Source: Dietzia sp. ANT_WB102 (GTDB lineage: Bacteria > Actinomycetota > Actinomycetes > Mycobacteriales > Mycobacteriaceae). From it: a DNA stretch of 64,000 nucleotides. Below the pieces are notes generated by a model. It did not search any database, was not told the DNA's origin, and saw only the letters and a program-made list of their open reading frames with translations. The translations under genes and the position numbers were made by a program. The stretch lies in contig NZ_VOBA01000001.1 of the NCBI RefSeq assembly GCF_008369165.1, positions 1,357,630-1,421,629 of the forward strand. Reading direction: 5' to 3'. Shown in pieces: positions 42,690 to 50,932 of the stretch. The number at the start of each line of letters is the position of its first letter. The stretch's first letter is position 1.

Positions 42690-43052
42690 CCCGGCTCCGA
42701 GAAGATCTCCATGACCGCACCGGTGGCCCAGACCGAGGCTGACGGCGACGAGCACGGCGTCGCTTTTGTCTTGCCCGCCTCCCTGACCGCCGCGACCGCG
42801 GCGGTGCCCGCCGATTCTCGGGTGCGGGTCAGGCAGGTGCCCGACCGTGTCGCGGCAGCGGTGCGCTACTCGGGACGGTGGAGCGAGTCGGCCTTTCGAG
42901 GTCACCTGGCCGACCTCGAGGTCGGTATCGACCGGGCCGGGCTGGTCGTCACGGGGCCGCCCAGGTACGCCCGGTTCGAACCGCACTTCACTCCGTGGTT
43001 CCTGCGGCGCAACGAGGGCGTGCAGGACGTGGTGTGGCTCGACGGCGACTGA
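42690..43052 (+). pseudogene. 5'-truncated SOUL-family gene copy
   Basis: From CCGGCTCCGAGAAG onward the sequence parallels the second half of the intact SOUL gene (33.9-34.25 kb): MTAPVAQTEADGDEHGVAFV, VRYSGRWSESAF, then RFEPHFTPWFLRRNEGVQDV to the stop. The N-terminal half, including the start and first SOUL motif, is absent. Protein identity by eye is high, so the duplication or transfer is not ancient. Confidence 0.82.
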
Positions 43053-43150
43053 CCGCGTCACGCATGGGCTGATATATCGCTCGGCGATGCCGCCCACCGT
43101 TCGCACGCGGATGGAGCCTGTGCCCGTCGTGGACGGCTGACTCCGGAGAA

Positions 43151-43216
43151 GTTGCGAAACAACCGTCAATCCAGCGTGTGTGACGACCGCCCTATTTGGT
43201 CGCACGTCCACGATCC
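43151..43216 (+). repeat. Second copy of the WxL upstream block
   Basis: GTTGCGAAACAACCGTC, then TGTGACGACCGCCCTATTTG and GTCCACGATC, match 38188-38262. Here it runs straight into the decayed DUF916 gene copy; the WxL-like gene itself is missing. Confidence 0.6.
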
Positions 43217-43500
43217 GGCTGGACGACGGCACCGCCGCGATAGAAGCGATTCTGGAGAACACCGGTGCCAGAGCAGTCGAAGTATCCGGGACTCTCTATC
43301 TCGCCGAGGGGCCCGGTGGGCACTCGGTGCCCGCCGTGGAATCCGGCGGAAAGACCATTCCCCCCCGGATCCAGTGGCGAGCCGATCATCGAGGTGCCCA
43401 ATAGCGGCGCGTACTCGGAGGGGCCTTGGACGGCCGAGGTGACCCTGGACAGCGGGTACGGCAAAGAGACCGCCGCATCAGAGATCTCGTTCCCGGGACG
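43207..43500 (+). pseudogene. Truncated copy of the DUF916 (WxL-interacting) gene
   Basis: Encodes TIRLDDGTAAIEAILENTGA, RAVEVSGTLYLAEGPGGHSV and, after a frame change near 43365, SGEPIIEVPNSGAYSEGPWT and VTLDSGYGKETAASEISFPG. These match residues about 195-310 of the intact protein at 39.06-40.07 kb. The start, signal peptide, DUF916 core and membrane anchor are missing and a frameshift is present. Confidence 0.82.
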
Positions 43501-43551
43501 GGGGTGTCCCTATGGGGATTGTTCACGGCTTGGCCCCAGTTCGTCGCTAGC

Positions 43552-43758
43552 TCAAGCTGCGGCCGGCATCTGTTGTGGTGACGCGGGCTCGCGGTAAAAT
43601 TTGCGGTTGGTCGGCGTGGCGTAGATGACGTTGCTTCGACGTCGTGCCAGGCACATGACGGCGGAGTTGCGCTTCTTTCCCTCGTCGCGTTTGCGCTGGT
43701 AGTAGCGGCGTGATGGTTCGTGGCAGGTACTGGTGATCCAGGCGCTGCGGTCCGCCAC
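43552..43758 (-). pseudogene. IS110-family transposase C-terminal fragment
   Basis: HEPSRRYYQRKRDEGKKRNS followed by AVMCLARRRSNVIYATPTNR and KFYREP is the typical C-terminal end of IS110/IS1111-type (DEDD) transposases (consensus-like RxYYxRKRxEGKxHxxAxxxLARRxxxVxYAxLRDxxxY). The catalytic N-terminal domain and serine domain are absent. Confidence 0.75.
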
Positions 43759-43883
43759 CTCACGGCAGGCCGCTCAACTGCGGAGATCTGGGCTACAGAT
43801 GGGTACTTCTTGAAGTGCGCGCGAAAAGTACGCTGCTGGGAATCGCGACGATGTGGCCCCCAGCAGCGCTCGGACGTCCTGAC

Positions 43884-44663
43884 TTACAGACGCTCGCCTG
43901 GCTCTGGATCCTCTAAGTAGTCGTGTATCACGCGTCCCATAGAGTAGGTGAAGGTCACATCGCCGTATAGGAGTGAAGTGACGTTCAGGGGACTCGTAGG
44001 CGCCAACCTCGCGGCAGGATGCCCATCGGGGAACGTGAACCGGATGTCATCGACCGAAGCGTCAAACAGTTTGACAGTGAACGGCAGCGGCAGCTCAATG
44101 AGTTGACTCAGGGCCGCATACCCGCCGAACGGTTCGGGAATCTGGCGGTGAGAGTAGTAGTTGAGATGGCCCCCGAGGTTGCCCACGTGAGTGTCTGTGA
44201 CGTCCGCCTGGACTTCAATTACCGGGCTGCCGTCGACGCTTAGAGTCGAGGTCAACTTGTTGCCATCGCTAGTCGTGGAGCGCACTCCAGGCATGGCTGG
44301 GATCCCGGCGCCTTCCCGAGCGTACGAAATAACACGCGGCGAGCTGTTCCAGTAGTACGCAAAGTAGCGCCCCGGAATCGCCATGTTCCCGTCAGCCGCC
44401 AAGCTGTCGTGCCCCTCTATCTCGACCGTCAAGTAGGTCAGCGAGAAAGCGCCGAAGCCGCTGCTCTGATCGGGTTCGATCTCGTACATGTTCATCTGAA
44501 CGGTGTTGTTGGCGTGGGGGACCAAGCCCGGCGGCAGAATATCCTCCAGGGCAGCTCGGTCGGCCTCGTAACCGACGATGACCATGCGGGCCTCACGGAT
44601 GAGCTGCGGGGTTTCGGGAGCCCAAATGGTCGGGGGCATCCCGCGGTACGGAACTCTGCTCAT
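43884..44663 (-). CDS. Acetoacetate decarboxylase-like protein
   Basis: 259 aa. ADC-fold features: EARMVIVGYEADRAALEDIL then LPPGLVPH at the N-terminus, FGAFSLTYLTVEIEG, and LPLPFTVKLFDASVDDIRFT near the end. Family members are decarboxylases, aldolase-dehydratases or hydratases of keto acids; the Schiff-base lysine is not obvious to me, so the exact reaction is open. Lies 7 bp downstream of an alpha/beta hydrolase gene, an arrangement suggesting a small degradative or secondary-metabolite operon. Confidence 0.72.
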   Translation of the reverse strand: MSRVPYRGMPPTIWAPETPQLIREARMVIVGYEADRAALEDILPPGLVPHANNTVQMNMYEIEPDQSSGFGAFSLTYLTVEIEGHDSLAADGNMAIPGRYFAYYWNSSPRVISYAREGAGIPAMPGVRSTTSDGNKLTSTLSVDGSPVIEVQADVTDTHVGNLGGHLNYYSHRQIPEPFGGYAALSQLIELPLPFTVKLFDASVDDIRFTFPDGHPAARLAPTSPLNVTSLLYGDVTFTYSMGRVIHDYLEDPEPGERL

Positions 44664-44670
44664 GTCGCTA

Positions 44671-45432
44671 TCACTTCTCCTTGCTGGAAAGGGCGTCTTC
44701 CCAAAGGCGCACAGTTTGAATGGGTTGCTCGATCATCGGATAGTGGCCTGCATCTCGAATAGCCACCAGGTTCGCGTTGGGCAATGCGGATGCCGTCTCG
44801 GCCAGGTAGTCCTTCGTCACGAACGAGTCGCTGTCGCCGTATGCGAGGGTCACGGGTCCTTGGAAGTTCGCCAACTCGGAGCCGAAAGCGGCGCTGCTCC
44901 AGTTGGCCAAGTAGGCATCCCAGACCTCTTTGTTCAGGAGTAGTTGGGACCGTGAGGCGATGTTCTGGAGCTGAGCCGGGCTCAGGTGGGGCGCTAGACC
45001 ACCGAGGGTGGGCGCAGGGTCAGCATAAGCCGACTGGAACCCTGCGTAAGTGGCCTCGTCAAACGGTGTTCCGAAGGGGGATACCGGTGTCAGCGCCACG
45101 ACAGCTGAGACGCGGTCGGGCTCCATCGTCGCAACGCGAAGAGCGGTTCCGCCACCCATCGAATGACCAAGAAGTGCGAACGAATCCCACCCCAGCGCGT
45201 CGGCCGCAGAGAGCGCGCCTCTGGCCATCCCGTCGATACCCTCAGCAGAGTGGCGGCCGGTTGTCTCGCCCGGCCCATAGCCCGGAAAGTCGTAGTACGC
45301 GTAGGTGAACTCATCGAGATTTGTCTCGAGCTGGGTCGCTGCCCATACCGAGCTATCCAGCGCCCACCCATGCAGGACGAGTACTCGTGCTACGCCGGAG
45401 CCTTCCGTTCGAAGTGCAGGTGCTTCCGCCAT
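44671..45432 (-). CDS. Alpha/beta hydrolase
   Basis: 253 aa. VLVLHGWALDSSVW (oxyanion region), nucleophile elbow LLGHSMGGGTALR (Ser), acid in YGDSDSFV (Asp), and RDAGHYPMIEQP (His), giving a complete Ser-Asp-His triad. Substrate unknown; the co-transcribed acetoacetate decarboxylase-like gene suggests ester or C-C bond hydrolysis in a keto-compound pathway. AAGGAGAAGG lies 7 nt upstream of the ATG. Confidence 0.85.
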   Translation of the reverse strand: MAEAPALRTEGSGVARVLVLHGWALDSSVWAATQLETNLDEFTYAYYDFPGYGPGETTGRHSAEGIDGMARGALSAADALGWDSFALLGHSMGGGTALRVATMEPDRVSAVVALTPVSPFGTPFDEATYAGFQSAYADPAPTLGGLAPHLSPAQLQNIASRSQLLLNKEVWDAYLANWSSAAFGSELANFQGPVTLAYGDSDSFVTKDYLAETASALPNANLVAIRDAGHYPMIEQPIQTVRLWEDALSSKEK

Positions 45433-45971
45433 ACCTTCTCCTTAGGTCGGGCCGAGCGATCGCTCGGGCGGTGCGGTGGCACGACTATATGATTTTCATC
45501 ACAGTACATTGGCGGAATTGGCAATCTTGAGTCTTGCGTGCGCGAAAGGTTGGGAATCCGTCAGCTCGACAAGTCGTCGACTGGCCTCGGAGGCTGTCTG
45601 TGGTCAGCCCCTTTCTCTGGCGTGCGTCTTGGCGCTGCCCCACCGGCGGAAGGGCCGACGTAGTCGCAATTCGCCACACTGGCAGCACGAGCCGAGGCGA
45701 TCGCCGAGCGGAACATGCCGTTAGTTGCGACCCACTCACGACGGGCGTTGGTCGGCCGCGGGCTCTAGTCCTTCGCCCACGGCGGTCGAGTGCCGAAGCT
45801 GCCATAAACACCTCACACACCCGCTGCTTGCCGATGAGTCGATCCTGGATTGCAGATTGCCCGGGAGGCCGAGCGCGCGGTGCAGAACCCGACGCAGCGG
45901 GCCGGTGCGGGCTGGGCGCACCTCGTCGTCGTCGCCCCATCCCGAAGTGAACAGGGCGAGCTGTTCAGGAC
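45433..45971. other. Gene-poor region
   Basis: About 540 bp with no convincing coding frame. It contains the promoter side of the hydrolase operon and copy D of the dispersed element near its right end. Short open frames on both strands have no family resemblance. Confidence 0.4.
45865..45945. repeat. Dispersed CCTCGTCGTCG intergenic element, copy D
   Basis: GGGCCGGTGCGGGCTGGGCG followed by CACCTCGTCGTCGTCGCCCC (CCTCG from 45921). Lies at the 3' end of the siderophore-interacting protein gene. Confidence 0.35.
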
Positions 45972-46847
45972 CTACAGCGGCCCGCCGAGGCGCCAGTAAC
46001 CAGTGAACTGGACGCGATCGGGCTCCTGGCCGCGAGCGAGGAGATGACGGCGGACGGCCGCTACCATCCCGGACTCGCCGGCCACCCACGCAAACCCGGT
46101 GGGGAGTTCGGCCGCGGCCAGCGCGGCGATGAGCTCGTCCGCCGAGCCGGGTGCCGCCGCCACCACGCGAACCCGCACGCGGTCGGCGTCGGCGGGGGAG
46201 ACCGCGGGTAGGACAGTGCAGGGTAGTGCGGAGGGGTCGGGCACCGCGGCCAGCACGTCGAGGGGCAGCGATGGCGGCCGCTCCTCGATCAGCCGGGCCA
46301 GCGCGGGCAGGGCAGTGGCGTCCCCGACGGCGAGCATGCACTCCACCGCGGGAAGGGCGCGGCTCACGCGCGGGCCGACGATCGTCAGTTCATCACCAGG
46401 CCGGACCGCCTCGAGCCAGTGCGCTCCCGCGCCCGAGGCATGGCGGACCAGATCCACGCACAGCGCGCCGTCTCGCAGGGACCGCACGGTGTACTCGCGC
46501 ACCAGTGCAGCGCCTCCCGGCGGGTGACCCAGCCCGCCGCCCGGCGCGGGAACGGGGAGCGTGACCTCGCCCGTGGCGGGATCAGGCAGGCAGAAGACCA
46601 CGACGTCGTCGAAGGCCGGGCTGCGCACGGCGGGCACGAGGCCGGGGTCGCCGGCCGCTGCGGTGGCGGTGGTGTCTGCGGAGCTGGTGGCGGCGAACTC
46701 CCCGAGCTCGTCGCCCTCGAGCGTGACGCGCACCAGCTCGGGAGCGAGGGGCTCGACCGCGCGGACCCGGACCCGGCGCAGTGCGGTCGGCTGCCAGCTC
46801 TCCGCCCGGTGGGGGTTGCGCGGGCGCCGGGCCGTCTGGTCAGACAC
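45972..46847 (-). CDS. Siderophore-interacting FAD-binding protein (SIP family)
   Basis: 291 aa cytosolic flavoprotein that reduces ferric siderophores to release iron. FAD-binding region with VRVRAVEPLAPELVRVTLEG at the start and LVREYTVRSLRDGALCVDLV plus SGAGAHWLEAVRPGDEL; the NAD(P)H-binding domain includes MLAVGDATALPALARLIEE; C-terminal RVQFTGYWRLGG is the SIP signature. Overlaps the upstream permease gene by 8 bases, so it is the last gene of a permease-permease-SIP operon divergent from the binding protein and ATPase. Confidence 0.9.
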   Translation of the reverse strand: MSDQTARRPRNPHRAESWQPTALRRVRVRAVEPLAPELVRVTLEGDELGEFAATSSADTTATAAAGDPGLVPAVRSPAFDDVVVFCLPDPATGEVTLPVPAPGGGLGHPPGGAALVREYTVRSLRDGALCVDLVRHASGAGAHWLEAVRPGDELTIVGPRVSRALPAVECMLAVGDATALPALARLIEERPPSLPLDVLAAVPDPSALPCTVLPAVSPADADRVRVRVVAAAPGSADELIAALAAAELPTGFAWVAGESGMVAAVRRHLLARGQEPDRVQFTGYWRLGGPL

Positions 46848-47898
46848 GACGGCCCTCCCGCCACAGCAGACCCAGGAAGAACAGCCCGCCGAGCACTACC
46901 GTCACGACGCCCACCGGGAGCGGTAGGGCGAACGCGTGCTGGGCCACCAGATCCGAGGCCAAGAGCAGCACCCCGCCCAGCAGCGTCGCCGGGAGGACCC
47001 GATCGCTGCGGGTGAGCAGTCGTGACAGGTGCGGAGCCACCAGCGCCACGAACGAGATCGGCCCGGCCGTCGCCACCGCCGCCCCGGCAAGCACCGTGGC
47101 CGCCGCCAACAGAACCAGGCGCGTGCTCCGCAGTCGCACGCCCAGAGCCACCGCGACGTCGTCACCCAGCGCGAGCGCGCGCATGGCACGTGACCGACTC
47201 GCGATGACCACCGACGCCACGAGCAGCACCCACGCCAGCGGCCAGAGCTCGGACCAGCCGCAGCCCTGCAGCGAGCCCGTCAACCAGACCTGCGCGGTGA
47301 CCGCGCTGGCCACGAACCCTCGGGAAAGCAGGTGCGCCACATACGCCATCGCCAGGGCACCCAGGGCCACACCGAGCAGGACCAGGCGGGCGCCGCTGAG
47401 CCCTCGCCACCACGTCAGGGCCAGGATGAACCCGGCGGTGAGGGCCGCGCCGACGAGCGCTCCCGTGGCGACCTGTGCGATCCCGCCGCCCAGCACGAGG
47501 ATCACCGTCGCCCCGCCCGCCGAGGCGCCCTGGGTGATACCGATGATGTCCGGGCTGGCCAGCGGGTTGCGGGTGAGCGCGCAGAACAGCGCGCCCGAGG
47601 TCGCCAGCGCCGCACCGACCGCCACCGCGACCAGCGCCCGGGGCAGGCGGCGTTCATGGATGAAGAAGTTGGTGGTGCGATCGGGTGCGTCGCCGAGCAG
47701 GGTCGCGACCGCGTCGGGGATCGGGATGGTGAACTCGCCGACCACCAGCGAGGCGGCCACGAGGACCACGACGACGACGGCGAGGGCTGCGGTCACCCAC
47801 GCCGTTCGCAGGTGCAGCCGGACCGAGAAGCCGCCGGCGGTGAGGAGGAGCTCGCCGGTCGGCAGGGCCTGCCCGGTGTGCGGTGTGGTCGTCGTCAT
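46840..47898 (-). CDS. FecCD-family siderophore ABC permease (second subunit)
   Basis: 352 aa polytopic permease of ferric-siderophore importers. ERRLPRALVAVAVGAALATS and RNPLASPDIIGITQGASAGG are the FecCD signatures; GPISFVALVAPHLSRLL is the conserved segment contacting the ATPase. The ATG at 47898 gives an ATGA overlap with the first permease gene. A longer in-frame extension upstream overlaps that gene and is rejected. Ends in a basic GRRV tail. Confidence 0.9.
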   Translation of the reverse strand: MTTTTPHTGQALPTGELLLTAGGFSVRLHLRTAWVTAALAVVVVVLVAASLVVGEFTIPIPDAVATLLGDAPDRTTNFFIHERRLPRALVAVAVGAALATSGALFCALTRNPLASPDIIGITQGASAGGATVILVLGGGIAQVATGALVGAALTAGFILALTWWRGLSGARLVLLGVALGALAMAYVAHLLSRGFVASAVTAQVWLTGSLQGCGWSELWPLAWVLLVASVVIASRSRAMRALALGDDVAVALGVRLRSTRLVLLAAATVLAGAAVATAGPISFVALVAPHLSRLLTRSDRVLPATLLGGVLLLASDLVAQHAFALPLPVGVVTVVLGGLFFLGLLWREGRRV

Positions 47899-48986
47899 GC
47901 GACACCCACCCGTCGGCCCGCGGCGAGGTACGCCACCAGCATCGGCGCACCGATGAACGCCATCACCACGCCCGCGGGGGTCTCCGACCCGCCCGCGATC
48001 ACCCGGCCGACCACGTCGGCCACCAGCAACAACGCCGGGGCCACCACAATGGACAGCGGCACCACCCGGATCAGGCTCGGGCCGACGAGACCGCGGACGA
48101 GGTGGGGCACCACCAGGCCTACGAAGCTGATGGGCCCGGCCAGCGCTGTGGCGGTCCCGGCGAGCAGCGCGACGGCGACGAGCGACCACACCCGTACCCA
48201 CCCGGGCCGCACGCCCAGCGCCACCGCCGAGTCGTCGCCCAGGGCGAGCGCGTCCAGGCCGCGCAGGAGGAGCAGGGCGATCACCGCGCCAACGACGACG
48301 AGCGGGATCACGCCGGTGACCTCGTCGATCGACCGCGCGGTGAGCGAGCCGACCTGCCAGAAGCTGTACGCCTGGAGGACGGTCTCATCCAGCACGACGA
48401 ACGTCTGGCTGAGACCGGAGAGCACCGCCGCCAGCGCGACGCCGGCGAGTGTAAGCCGAACGGGGGAGGACGCCGCCAGCGCCGAGGTGCTGAGCAGCAG
48501 GATGATCGCGGACGCCACACCCGCGCCAGCCAGCGCGAACCACACCGTGGAGGCCAGGCCGAGGCCCCCGGTGAGCGTCGCTCCGGCGACCACGCCGAGC
48601 GCTGCGCCGGCATTGACGCCGAGGATCCCCGGGTCGGCGATCGGATTGCGGGTCACGGCCTGCATGAGTGCCCCCGACGCGCCGAGCGCCGCACCGCACA
48701 CCAGCCCGAGCACGGTCCGGTTGGCCCGCAGCTCGCCGACGATCCCCACCACGCTCTGCGTGCCCTGGCCGAGCAGCGCACTCACCACCTCGGCGGGCGG
48801 GATCGGGCGGGCGCCGATCGCGAGGCTGGACACGACGGCGGCCGCCAGGGCCAGGACCGTCACGATCAGCCCGGGGACCAACCCGGCACCGCGGTGGGGC
48901 GGCCGCATGCTCGGGGGCGCAGGCTCTGTGCCGGGCGCCGCGGGACGTGCGGCGGCGCCGGAGTCGGGGAGAGGTCGTGGGGCCAC
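47895..48986 (-). CDS. FecCD-family siderophore ABC permease (first subunit)
   Basis: 363 aa, about 10 membrane helices. ELRANRTVLGLVCGAALGAS, RNPIADPGILGVNAGAALGV and GPISFVGLVVPHLVRGLVGP are family motifs. It would pair with the downstream permease as a heterodimer served by the divergently encoded binding lipoprotein and ATPase. Start taken at GTG 48986; an internal ATG at 48908 is also reasonable because the first 26 residues are unconserved and Pro/Ala-rich. Its promoter shares the DtxR-type box. Confidence 0.88.
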   Translation of the reverse strand: MAPRPLPDSGAAARPAAPGTEPAPPSMRPPHRGAGLVPGLIVTVLALAAAVVSSLAIGARPIPPAEVVSALLGQGTQSVVGIVGELRANRTVLGLVCGAALGASGALMQAVTRNPIADPGILGVNAGAALGVVAGATLTGGLGLASTVWFALAGAGVASAIILLLSTSALAASSPVRLTLAGVALAAVLSGLSQTFVVLDETVLQAYSFWQVGSLTARSIDEVTGVIPLVVVGAVIALLLLRGLDALALGDDSAVALGVRPGWVRVWSLVAVALLAGTATALAGPISFVGLVVPHLVRGLVGPSLIRVVPLSIVVAPALLLVADVVGRVIAGGSETPAGVVMAFIGAPMLVAYLAAGRRVGVA

Positions 48987-49012
48987 GGTGAAACCCTAGA
49001 CGAGACTCATTG

Positions 49013-49031
49013 TTAGGTGAGCCTTGCCTGT
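49013..49031. promoter_or_regulatory. DtxR/IdeR-type iron box
   Basis: TTAGGTGAGCCTTGCCTGT fits the 19-bp DtxR/IdeR operator (consensus TTAGGTTAGSCTAACCTAA) with the left half perfect apart from one position. It lies between the divergent permease and binding-protein operons. Predicts repression of both when iron is plentiful. Confidence 0.75.
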
Positions 49032-49049
49032 GTGGTTGTATCTACATTC

Positions 49050-49985
49050 ATGACCAGAATCCTCCGACGGCGCCGCTCGGTGCCCACCCTGATCGCCGTG
49101 ACCGTCGCCTCCGCCCTGGCCCTGTCCGCGTGCTCCGGCAGCGGCGATACCGCCGAGGCCACCGGCGACGACGCTTACACCGTCACCCACGCGATGGGCG
49201 AGACCGTGATCGACGGGACGCCCGAGAGGGTCGTCGTCCTCGACTCCCCGCACCTCGACGCCCTCGTCGCCCTGGGCCACACACCCGTCGGCATCACCGA
49301 GTCCGGAGCCGGATCCGGCGCCCCGCCGTATCTCGGGGACGTGGACGCCGAGATCGTGGGCCTGACCTCCGAACCCGACATCGACGCGATCGCCGCCCTG
49401 GCACCGGACCTCATCATCGGCGCCAAGGTCCGCCACGAGGCAATCTACGACGAGCTCTCCGGCATTGCCCCCACCGTGTACTCCGAGAATTCCGGCACCG
49501 ACTGGCAGGAGCAGGCGCGGATCACCGCCGCGGCCATCGGCGAAGACGACGAGATGGAGCAGCTCATCGCCGATCTCGACACCCGCATCGCCGAGGTGGG
49601 CACCGAGGTGGGCGCCGAGGGCACCACCCTGTCGATCGTCCGGTTCCGCCCGGACAACTTCCGCCTCTACGGCCCCGAGACGTTCTCCGGCTCGATCCTG
49701 TCCCAGATGGGCTTCGACCTGGGCGAGCGCGAGTGGAACGAGTACTCCATGGCCGAGCTCTCCCCGGAGCTGTACGAGCAGATCACCGGCGACATCGTGT
49801 TCTTCACCAACCCCGGCGGCGACCCCACGGCCACGACCATGGCGACCGTGACCGGACTATGGGGCGACCTGCCCGCCGTGAAGGCCGACCAAGTCCACGA
49901 GGTCGAGGACGAGACCTGGATGGTCGGCATCGGCGTCCTCGGCGCCGGCGAGATCCTCGACGACGTCCAGGAGATCCTGGGCTGA
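49050..49985 (+). CDS. Fe-siderophore ABC transporter substrate-binding lipoprotein
   Basis: 311 aa. Lipoprotein signal with lipobox LALSACS, then a type III periplasmic-binding fold: VTHAMGETVIDGTPERVVVL, VALGHTPVGITESG, IAALAPDLIIGAKVRHEAIY and the C-terminal VEDETWMVGIGVLGAGEIL. Captures ferric siderophore at the cell surface for the FecCD permeases. The ATG at 49050 is just downstream of the DtxR box. The stop overlaps the ATPase start by one base. Confidence 0.92.
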   Translation: MTRILRRRRSVPTLIAVTVASALALSACSGSGDTAEATGDDAYTVTHAMGETVIDGTPERVVVLDSPHLDALVALGHTPVGITESGAGSGAPPYLGDVDAEIVGLTSEPDIDAIAALAPDLIIGAKVRHEAIYDELSGIAPTVYSENSGTDWQEQARITAAAIGEDDEMEQLIADLDTRIAEVGTEVGAEGTTLSIVRFRPDNFRLYGPETFSGSILSQMGFDLGEREWNEYSMAELSPELYEQITGDIVFFTNPGGDPTATTMATVTGLWGDLPAVKADQVHEVEDETWMVGIGVLGAGEILDDVQEILG

Positions 49986-50917
49986 TGCGCCCCACTTCCC
50001 TCGACCGTGATTCCCGCGCCGGCGCCCAGCTCGAGCGCGGTCACGGGCACGGGCACGGGCACGGACACGGCCGTAGCCGCGGTCTCGCGGTCGAGGGGGC
50101 GCAGCTCGCGTACGAGCGTCGCGTCGTTGCCACCGACCTCGACCTGGAACTGCCCACCGACGCGTTCACGGTGATCGTCGGCCCCAACGCCTGCGGCAAG
50201 TCGACCCTGCTCAAGGCGCTGGCCCGCGTGATCGCCCCCGTCGAGGGACGGATCCTCCTCGACGGCCGCGACCTGCATCGACTCCGAACCAAGGAGATCG
50301 CCCGCCGGATCGGCCTCCTCCCGCAGGGAGCCGTCACCCCGGAGGGGATCCGGGTCGACGACCTCGTGGCCCGTGGCCGATACCCGCACCACAGCCCGCT
50401 ACGCCAGTGGAGCCGCGCCGACGACACCGCCGTGACCGCCGCCATGGACTCCACCGGCGTGAGCGACCTGGCCACCCGGTTCGTCGACGAACTCTCCGGC
50501 GGCCAGCGCCAACGCGTGTGGATCGCCATGCTCCTCGCCCAGGAGACGCCTATCCTCCTGCTGGACGAGCCCACCACCTACCTCGACATCGCGCACCAGT
50601 ACGACGTGCTGGACCTGCTCCGCGACCAACACGAGACCGGACGCGCGGTGATCGCCGTGCTCCACGACCTCAACCAGGCCGCCCGCTACGCCACACACCT
50701 GGTCGTGATGAAGGACGGCCACGTGGTGGCCACCGGCGCCCCGGCCGACGTCCTCACCGCGGACCTGGTCGAGCAGGTCTTCGGCCTCTCGTGCCTGATC
50801 GCAGCCGACCCGGTCACGGGCACGCCCACCGTAGTTCCGCTCGATCGGCGTGGCCGGGGCTACACTGCGGACCCGATCGCGGGCTCGCACAAGTGCCAGA
50901 CACCCGTCAAAATGTGA
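49985..50917 (+). CDS. Fe-siderophore ABC transporter ATP-binding protein
   Basis: 310 aa. Walker A VGPNACGKSTLLKAL, Q-loop LLPQGAV, signature ELSGGQRQRVWIA, Walker B ILLLDEPTTYLD, H-loop VLHDLNQAARYA: a FepC-type ATPase. Unusual N-terminal His-Gly run (HGHGHGHGHG, about residues 19-28) ahead of the nucleotide-binding domain that could bind metal. Start overlaps the binding-protein stop. Completes the importer with the divergently encoded permeases. Confidence 0.92.
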   Translation: MRPTSLDRDSRAGAQLERGHGHGHGHGHGRSRGLAVEGAQLAYERRVVATDLDLELPTDAFTVIVGPNACGKSTLLKALARVIAPVEGRILLDGRDLHRLRTKEIARRIGLLPQGAVTPEGIRVDDLVARGRYPHHSPLRQWSRADDTAVTAAMDSTGVSDLATRFVDELSGGQRQRVWIAMLLAQETPILLLDEPTTYLDIAHQYDVLDLLRDQHETGRAVIAVLHDLNQAARYATHLVVMKDGHVVATGAPADVLTADLVEQVFGLSCLIAADPVTGTPTVVPLDRRGRGYTADPIAGSHKCQTPVKM

Positions 50918-50932
50918 TGCTAGTCTCCGTAA

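Noticed and set aside
33548-45940. TCGTCG-rich motifs as a CRISPR array
   Set aside because: Copies are scattered over 12 kb, spacing is kilobases, and no regular spacers or cas genes are present.
45534-45950. Plus-strand frame between hydrolase and SIP genes
   Set aside because: Composition is Arg/Pro-rich, no start signal, no similarity to a family I know.
47332-49016. Two long plus-strand frames over the permease genes
   Set aside because: Shadows of the FecCD permeases; no domain, extreme Arg/Pro/Thr content.
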